Shown here piece after piece: positions 1 through 7,600 of a stretch of DNA of 10,343 nucleotides. This DNA comes from Candidatus Aciduliprofundum sp. JdFR-45 (GTDB lineage Archaea; Thermoplasmatota; Thermoplasmata; Thermoplasmatales; JdFR-45): NCBI GenBank assembly GCA_002011395.1, contig MTNG01000144.1, positions 1 through 10,343 on the forward strand, written 5' to 3'. Position numbers and translations under genes: made by a program. Below the pieces are notes generated by a model. It had not been told where the DNA came from and made no database searches. It saw only the letters and a list, made by a program, of their open reading frames with translations. The first letter of the stretch is position 1, and every line of letters starts with the position of its first letter.

Positions 1-370
1 CCGCCCCCACAACGGGAGAGCCGTCGTACCCCTCAAAAACGGAGGATACGCTCTCTCGGTCTAACAGGAGGTCGCCGTTCACCAGCAGAAAGTCGTCGTT
101 TATATGCGCTGAGGCTGCGAGGAGGGCATGGGCGGTTCCCCTCTGCTCCTCCTGCCGGGCGAATATGACCCCCTCAGGAAGCACACGCTCCACGGCGCCC
201 CTGGAATACCCGACGACGACCACTATGGGTGAGAGTCCTAACTCGGTCAGTATGCGAACCGTCCTCCGAATCAGCGGTTCACCTCCCACGGGGAGAACGT
301 GCTTCGGCATCTTCCCCGTGAGGGGCCACATCCTTGTGCCTCTTCCCGCCGCCAGCACAACGGCCATCAT
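1..370 (-). CDS. Sugar-1-phosphate nucleotidyltransferase, N-terminal part (cut by window edge)
   Basis: The first 123 residues of a nucleotidyltransferase of the NTP_transferase (GlmU/RmlA/ManC-like) fold, which joins a sugar 1-phosphate to an NTP to give an NDP-sugar and pyrophosphate in the cytoplasm. The reading shows the signature loop LAAGRGTRMWPLT (residues 6-18) followed by MPKHVLPV (21-28), which binds the nucleotide. It also shows a QRGTAHAL motif (76-83), as in UTP-using GlmU-like enzymes, and NGD (98-100), whose Asp is the usual metal ligand. The rest of the catalytic domain and any left-handed beta-helix acyltransferase domain lie outside the window, so the sugar and the second activity cannot be decided. 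The ATG at 370 overlaps the stop of the upstream mutase as ATGA; a second in-frame ATG follows at 367. The overlap implies translational coupling. With a GlmM-like partner, a GlmU-like role in UDP-GlcNAc synthesis is a reasonable inference; mannose or glucose 1-phosphate remains possible. Confidence 0.9.
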   Translation of the reverse strand, partial: MMAVVLAAGRGTRMWPLTGKMPKHVLPVGGEPLIRRTVRILTELGLSPIVVVVGYSRGAVERVLPEGVIFARQEEQRGTAHALLAASAHINDDFLLVNGDLLLDRESVSSVFEGYDGSPVVGA

Positions 371-1632
371 GTGAGCGCACCCCCTATTTCCCCCATCAGC
401 GATTCCGCTCGTTTCACATCCCGTGCCTCCACCGTGACGCGTATCTTCGGCTCCGTCCCGGAGAACCGTATGAGGAACCAGGCATCGTCCATATCAACGC
501 GCCAGCCGTCCACGGTGACGGGGTTCCCGTAAGATGCGGCTAGTTTCTCTATTCGCCTGACGAACTCATCCCTTTTATCAGGGTGGTATGAAAAACTCCG
601 GCGAACCGTGTGGAACTGCGGGAGCGACGCGGCGAATTCATCCAGATCCACCTCCATGGCTATCTGTGCGAGAAGTGCTGCGGCGTAGACGCCGTCCGGT
701 GTGTATCTGAAGTCGCCGAATATGTACGTCCCCGACTGCTCGCCGCCGAAAGGTATCCCTTTTTTAACTTCCTGGGACACAAACACATCGCCGACGCGTG
801 TATAAACCACCTCGGCGAACTCCGCGACCATGAGCGACGTGTCCACCGGAGCGGCAATCCTTCTGAAGCCGAAATGGCTGGCGAACAGACACAGAAGGGC
901 ATCGCCTCCCATAAACCGCCCACGGCGGGTAAACGCCACCATCCTGTCGCCATCTCCGTCGTGGGCTATGCCCAGGTCAAAGCCTCCTCCGGACATGGCA
1001 CACCTCAAGAGCGACAGATTTTCAGGCGACGGTTCGGAGGGGCGACATGTGAACAGGGGGTCCGGATGTGCGTTGAGCGAGAGAACCCTGGCGCCCATGT
1101 CAGCGAGCAGGGCGGGGGTTATGGTCAGCGTCGCGCCCCCGCCGCAGTCCACGGCCACTGAGATGGAAAGTTCGCCCACCCTTTCCTCTATTGCCTCTAT
1201 GTGGTCCGTCACAGCATCCGTGTAAATGGTCAGGTTGCCCTTCCCGGCGGCCCTGAACTGTGGACTGTCTATCTTATCCTCCACTGACTCCATCTGCTCC
1301 ACCGAGAAGCCGCTGCCGTCCGGATTCCAGAGTTTTATGCCGTTGTACTCCGGGGGGTTGTGGCTTGCGGTGACCATGACGCCGACATCCGCGTTTCGGG
1401 CTGCATAGGCTAAGGTGGGCGTGGATACGCGTCCGGCGTAGTGCACATCAACCCCCGCTTCTAGAAGACCCGATACGAGGGCGCTTTCCACCGCCGCCGT
1501 GCTCTCCCTGAAATCCCCACCGAGCACGACGGTCCCATATGCGTCCAGGGCGTATCCAACCCTCCTGGCGAGGTCGGGCGTGAGGTCATCTCCGTAAACG
1601 CCCCGTATGCCCGATGAGCCGAAGTACTTCAT
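367..1632 (-). CDS. glmM: Phosphoglucosamine/phosphomannomutase (alpha-D-phosphohexomutase)
   Basis: A complete 421-residue alpha-D-phosphohexomutase, which interconverts hexose 6-phosphate and 1-phosphate through a phosphoserine enzyme. All four family motifs are visible: N-terminal SSGIRGVYG (6-14); the active-site loop TASHNPP (88-94), with S90 as the serine that carries phosphate; the metal loop DGDGDR (225-230); the sugar loop GGEQSG (296-301); and the phosphate-binding loop RFSGTEPKIRV (389-399). The GEQSG form is typical of GlmM, whereas PMM/PGM enzymes more often have GEMSG or GEVSG. Glucosamine phosphate is therefore favoured, but archaeal members are often of mixed specificity. The length is slightly short of the 440-460 usual in the family, without a missing motif. 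The start is the ATG at 1632. No Shine-Dalgarno sequence precedes it, but a TATA-like element lies about 26 bases upstream, so a leaderless transcript is likely. The stop overlaps the start of the next gene, the NDP-sugar transferase that would use the product. Confidence 0.92.
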   Translation of the reverse strand: MKYFGSSGIRGVYGDDLTPDLARRVGYALDAYGTVVLGGDFRESTAAVESALVSGLLEAGVDVHYAGRVSTPTLAYAARNADVGVMVTASHNPPEYNGIKLWNPDGSGFSVEQMESVEDKIDSPQFRAAGKGNLTIYTDAVTDHIEAIEERVGELSISVAVDCGGGATLTITPALLADMGARVLSLNAHPDPLFTCRPSEPSPENLSLLRCAMSGGGFDLGIAHDGDGDRMVAFTRRGRFMGGDALLCLFASHFGFRRIAAPVDTSLMVAEFAEVVYTRVGDVFVSQEVKKGIPFGGEQSGTYIFGDFRYTPDGVYAAALLAQIAMEVDLDEFAASLPQFHTVRRSFSYHPDKRDEFVRRIEKLAASYGNPVTVDGWRVDMDDAWFLIRFSGTEPKIRVTVEARDVKRAESLMGEIGGALT

Positions 1633-1650
1633 AAAAAAGGGATTATGGGG

Positions 1651-1665
1651 AGGGTAATTAACCCT
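1651..1665 (-). promoter_or_regulatory. Predicted leaderless promoter of the mutase, inside a small palindrome
   Basis: The 37-base gap between the giant surface-protein gene and the mutase contains TTAATTA on the minus strand (1661-1655). Its centre is about 26 bases from the A of the mutase ATG at 1632, the usual TATA-box-to-start distance for leaderless archaeal mRNA. The element is flanked by 5-base inverted arms, AGGGT and ACCCT (1651-1655 and 1661-1665). It could be a promoter with an overlapping operator, or a weak hairpin at the end of the upstream transcript. Position supports the promoter reading; the box itself is a poor match to the TATA consensus. Confidence 0.45.
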
Positions 1666-1669
1666 TCGC

Positions 1670-4600
1670 TCAGACGTAGACCCACCAGGAGATGGGTATC
1701 GGCTTTATGTTGCTCTCCCCTATCACGGCGACATCGTCAACGTATATGCCCATGGGATACAGGGCGTTGTCGTAGTGGGTGTACGCCGGATCGCTCGTCG
1801 TCACAACGCGTATGCGTATGAGTATGGCACGCCCGGCCCAGCCGCTCAGGTCGCAGTTGAGGCGCGTTAGCGTCGTGCTTCTGACCCAGCCATACCCGCT
1901 TGCATTTATTCCCGAGTAGCTCTTGCCGTCCGCTATGCCGTCCGCCAGGTCACCGTACTTGCCGCTGTAGCCCCACGACATACGGACGCCATATGTTATT
2001 GACTTCCACGTCATACCGCCATCGTCGCTCACCTCAACCCTGATGACGTCCGGTGGCAGACCGGCGCTCTCGTTGATGTTGAACCTGAACCACGCTATGA
2101 AGGTGGCGTTTTTAGCCGATGTCAGGTCTATCGTGGTGGATATCAACGATGAATCAACCCCGGGTTTCAGCGCCCCGGTTGTCATATTGAACACCCACGC
2201 CTTGTAGCCGCTGTGGGCGCCGTAGGTCGGGTCAAAGGACGATATGTTGGCCAGGGACCACTGGTCGGGAGAGGCATCGTTGAGTGAGCCGGACCTCGTT
2301 ACACGTACTTGCACGTCATCAACGTAGAAGCCCATCTCGGGTCTCCACGTGCTGGGGTCGCCTCCGTACTGGGCGTATATGAAGACAACGCGTATCACGT
2401 TCCCCACGAACTGGGACAGGTCCGCCTCCACGTACTCCCATGTGAACGTGCCCTTGCCGCTCCGCCCGTTGAAGCACCAGTAGGGGTAGTTGCCGTTTGC
2501 ATCCACGAGGCCAGCGCTGACACCGGCTATCCCGGGACCTCCTGTGAGAGCATCTTTGTTCACCTCGTCTATGTACAGATTGCCCGTGTATGACTGCTTC
2601 GGCAGAATGTAGTAGCGATCCCATTTCTGCCACGTCCAGGACGAGGTGGTGGTGTTGTAGACCCACACATATATCATGGCGCCATTGGTGCCCTCAAGGG
2701 ACCAGTACTTGGTCCAGAAGGAAAGTGTGGCTTCCTGAACACCCGACAGATCAATCGGCTCCGTCACAGTCCACCTGTAACGCTCATAGGGGAGGGATGT
2801 TGACGGTGCCGCACCACCGCCACCACCGGAGGTGCTCTCTTTTAGCTGATATGCAACCTTCACTTCATCCACCGTGAAATACTCCGTATCAAATTGCGTG
2901 TCATCTTCAACTTCAAACCCTATCTGTATGGTTTTTCCGGCGTAATTGCTGAGATCTGCCGAGAACACAAGCCACTCATCATCCGCCGTCGATGTCTCAT
3001 TGAGAGGTGTTTCCGCGGTGCCGGCAAACCATCCGCTGTCAGAGTCACCTATGACATAGCCCACGTAATCCCATCCCGTTCCGTCGTTGACCATAACGTG
3101 CAGTCCGCTGTACGTTATGGACCACCTAACCGAGAATGATACCACTGCCCATGCGGCATTCGCCGGGATGGTGATACCGGAAGCTGTGTACAGGTCATCA
3201 TAGTTGAATCTATCGCCGTCCTGGCTGTAAAGCGCATAGTAGGTGCCCCTGTAAGCACCCCATGGGCCGGTTCCTCCATCGCCCAGCTCCCAACCGGGAC
3301 CGGCCGACTGTGATACGACCCAGTTACTCAGACCGCCTTCAAATCCATCGTAGAAGAGCGTCACCGGGGTGGCCGAGATTGTTGGCGGTGCCGCCAGAGG
3401 AAGCACCACCGTTGACTTGGGGGATATGTCGGGCAAACCTATGGACTGAATCTGTCCGGTGCCTGTGACGGCGCTCGTGATACTGGAGAATATGGACCCG
3501 AGTTCAGAGGACTGCGCTGCGTAGAGATAACCGTCGTACCCTATGCCAAAGCCGGGTGCCGTTGACGTTGCAGCAATCTTCCACAGCCAGTACTCAGCAG
3601 TACCTGCGTCGTGGCTGTAGTGGGTGTTGTCAAGTTTGGCTGCAGATGGCGGGTCCACGTGCATAAGGCCCAGACCTATGGTTATAACCGGTATTTTGCC
3701 CCCTATGTGAGGCGGTGCACCGGTATCCGGCTCATTCGCAAGGCCTGTGAGCCCATATCTCGTCTGGTCGCCGTTGGAACCGAACTCTATGGGATACCAG
3801 TTCCACACACCCGACTGAACCCAACCGGTCTCATCGGCATAGATATCTCCGGGTGTTGTTCTTTTGATACCCCAGTCAAACCATGGTGCGAAAAGTTCAC
3901 TACCACCGAGGGGGCCACTGTTTCCTGCGGATATGGATGTCTCACTGCCTATGTTGGTGGGCCCCCTGTATCTGCCCCAGTCCGCTCCATCAGTCAACGC
4001 GATGACTACGGGTAAACGTCCAGCGGCCGCGTCCTCGGTATCGTTGTAATATTTCGCATAGCAGACGCCGACACCTATGGCGTCCCAGATGGGCGTGTAG
4101 AACTGAGGATTCATGCTGTTGAGAGTGGCATTTGCGGCGTTTCTGTTAGCAGCCGTCATGGGTGCCCTGTTGAAATACACATAAACCGCCTCGTAATTGT
4201 TGACCTCTTTTATCTCATTAACCTCGCTTATATCGTTGAGCACATAGTTGAGTATGTTGACGTCCACGTTGTAACTCACGCCGAAGGCAATTATGGTGAG
4301 GTAATCATCGGCCGTCAGATTCGGTATGAGGTAGGAGGTTACCGCGTTCACTAGGTCCTCCCACTTCGTCACGCCGTCTCCATCGGGGTCATCTCTCATA
4401 GAGCCGGAGTTGTCCACGACCAAAAATATATCAAGGGGCTGTCTTCCACCACCGCCGCTAGAATACACTTCGGGGAACCAGAAGGCGCGCGGAGGCGTGT
4501 AAGACACGTTTCCTATAAGGCTCACCACCTGATTGTCCGTTGTGTTGTAGAAGTAGTTGGAATATGATAGATCCCATTCTCCCACCACGTTGACGTTTGC

Positions 4601-7600
4601 ATCCTCCCGCGGGAGGAAGTCCAGAGGCCCCTCGCCGGTGATGCTGACCACCGTGGCCTCATGGCTCCAGTACTCACCGCCGTTCTCCATGTCGTCCCAG
4701 AAGTAATAGACAGGCATGGTGAGAATCGCCTCGTTGTTGTAGTTGAACGCCTCTATGAACGTGCCATTGATTCTTATCTCCTTCACGTCGTTCGTCTCGT
4801 CAACCACCACACGTATATGCCTTTCCCTTCCCGCGAAGAGAGGCGTCCAGAGACACTCAGCGGTGGTGTATGAATCGCCGTCCACATAGATGGAATCGCT
4901 TCCTATGAGCATTCCCTCCTCGTAGAAGCGCACCAGGACAGATGTGCCCTCGTAGCCTAGATTCCTGATGACCGCCTGTATCAGGTACGAGTGCCCCACC
5001 AGTTGATTATCGCCCCCGAGTATGTCCACATCAACGTTTAACACCGCCACCTCCACGCGGTCATCCTGAAGACCGAACCACTTCATAGCCCGGAATACCA
5101 GTTCGGCACGGGACTGCCTGTCAGGCAGCAACGGTCTCATGCGGGAGTGCGGTCCGTATATACCCCGGATGGATGAGGGATCTATGGGGGTTATCATTAG
5201 CCTGGCCGTGCCGCCCACAACTTTACGAATCCCGACGCCCTCCGTCACGGGGGAACTCTCCTCGCTGAAGTACTCCTCTATCATCTGTCCCGTTGTGGTG
5301 TAAGAATCGTGGAACATGGCGTATCCGCCTGTGCACCCCAGCACATCTATGTCGCCGTTGCCCACCGTGAGGTCAGAGTCGCTGTAGAACAGACCCATGC
5401 CCCTCGTCACCGGGTCGCCACCATTCTTGTAATTAATGCCGATAAGCGCAAACGGACTCGTCGTTATTGTGCCCTCTATAGTCACGCCAAAGGTGCTCAG
5501 CAGGGATTCGCCATCAACTATGGTGCTGTCCAGCCCCTCGGATATGCGCGTCCCCACGAACCATAGATGGCCGCCATACGAGAGATAGCGTTTTAGCACC
5601 CTGCCATCGCGCGGCCCTATGGGGTTGTCGTTCTCACCCGCGATCCATATGACCAGGTTGTACTTTGAGAAGAAGCCGTTCTGTCCCAGGTCATCGTAGT
5701 TGGGCGGGGGATTGTAACCGGTGCTGAAGTCCAGAACTGTGTACCTGTAATCAAGGTCATCAAAGGCCTGAGTCATGGCGCTGAGGTCTGTCGTGCTCGT
5801 CCCATTGTTCACTATGATCGTGGAGAACTGAACATATATGGATGTGTCCACCATATCCCCCACGAGCCTGTTGTTGTATTCGTTCGTCTCCTGCAGCAGG
5901 TTGTAAGGGTCAACGTACACATCCAGATAGTGGGTGCCCGGGTCCTCTGCAACCCACGTGAAGTTCACGAACACGTACCCTCCAAAGGCGGGTATCTCAC
6001 CCGTGGAAACGGGCACATTGCCGACCATCTCGCCGTCCAGATAAAGGGCCACGGAGGTCGTCACGTTGACCCCACCGTTGTTCATAACCACGACTGTGAT
6101 GTTCACCTCTTCGCTGTATAGGGGGTACTGATTTGATATCAGGAGGTCGGCGGCGGCAACATCTATTCCCGTCTTGACTGTTATGTTGCCCAGCCACATG
6201 AGAACTTTATAGGCAAGGAAGGACTGCTCGTAGTAGTGGTCTATGCGGGGGAAGGCAAAGCCGAAGTACACCATCTTGCCTCCCACCGTGTTCTCGCGGT
6301 ATATCGCAACGGCGTTGCCCGCGCTGTCGTTCAGGAGCGCCTCGGTGCCGGAAAGCGGGTTGAACGTGACGTAATATGTGTTCGTGGCAGTGGAGGCTGA
6401 ACTCCTCTGAACCAGCGTTGTGTTGAAAACGCCTCCACCCGGATTGGAGAGGTCTATATCCGCCGCAGGATTGCCGTATATGTCGTAGGAGGACGATGTG
6501 GAGGCGAGCGATTTGACCAGACCCGTGTCGCCCCATATGACACGGAGCGAATCAACCGAAACCTCCTGCGAGATCACCCATACCTTACCACCTGCGTTTA
6601 GAAAATCGCTGAGCTGATACGCCTGCTCAAGCGATATGGCGTTCGTGGACACATCGTAGCCGGTATCCCAGATGATTATGTCGTATCCGGTTATCTCTAT
6701 GGGGCCCGCACCCACAACCTGAACCACGTCGTAATCGTAATCCACCGTGGCCAGGATGTTTTCCAGAACGGTGCTCGTGTCCTCGGCGCTGCCGAGGGAT
6801 GCCTGGTCATCGTCCACCAGCAGTATCTTCGGCATAACAGTCACCGCTATGCTGGCGTTGAGTCTGGAGGATGCATCTATGGGCGAGCCGTCTATGCCCG
6901 TCGCGTTTATCAACTCTATTTTGAGATAATGCAATCCAGCAGTCGGCCCATCGCCTCCCACGTTCTGCCAGATGAACGTGATGGAGGTCTCACCACCGGC
7001 GGCCACGTACTTCTCGGACGTGGGATTCCCTATGGAGGACGAGAGGAGAACCTCAGTCCCGTTGGGCAGAACATCCCAGAACCGGGCACGGAACTTCGCG
7101 GCCGTGCCGCCGAGGTTAACAACGCTGAACGTGACGGAGACATCCTCCGTGTGCGTGGGCGTCGTATCGCTCAAAACGATGTTGTTCTCGTCCACAACCA
7201 GCTTTGCGAACACCGTCTGGGGCGAGTAACTGACGAGAAGGCTGTCGGTGCTCACCGTGTATCCGGAACCGTAATCAACGGTTATGACAACGACAGCGTA
7301 ATTCGTGGTCAGCGAAACGCTGTCGGGAATCGTCACATAGGCAGAGAACTTGTTGTTGCCTATGTAGGTGAGCGTAACGTTCCCGACCCCCAGCGAACTG
7401 AGGTCCATGTAAACAGTGTAGAGAGAGACATCGTCCGCAGGGTCCGGGTCAAAAACGATGGTGCTAACGACCGCTCCCTCCCCTATCTGCAGAGGGGATG
7501 GATCGCTGAAGGCGCCCAGAATAACAGGTGGATTGTTCACACTACCCTTCAGCGTGGAGTCCCATACAACCTTGTAAAGCACGTCGTTGTATATCATAAC

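Noticed and set aside
610..1161. A 183-residue plus-strand frame inside the mutase gene
   Set aside because: Antisense shadow; the minus strand here encodes the metal loop and sugar loop of a phosphohexomutase without interruption.
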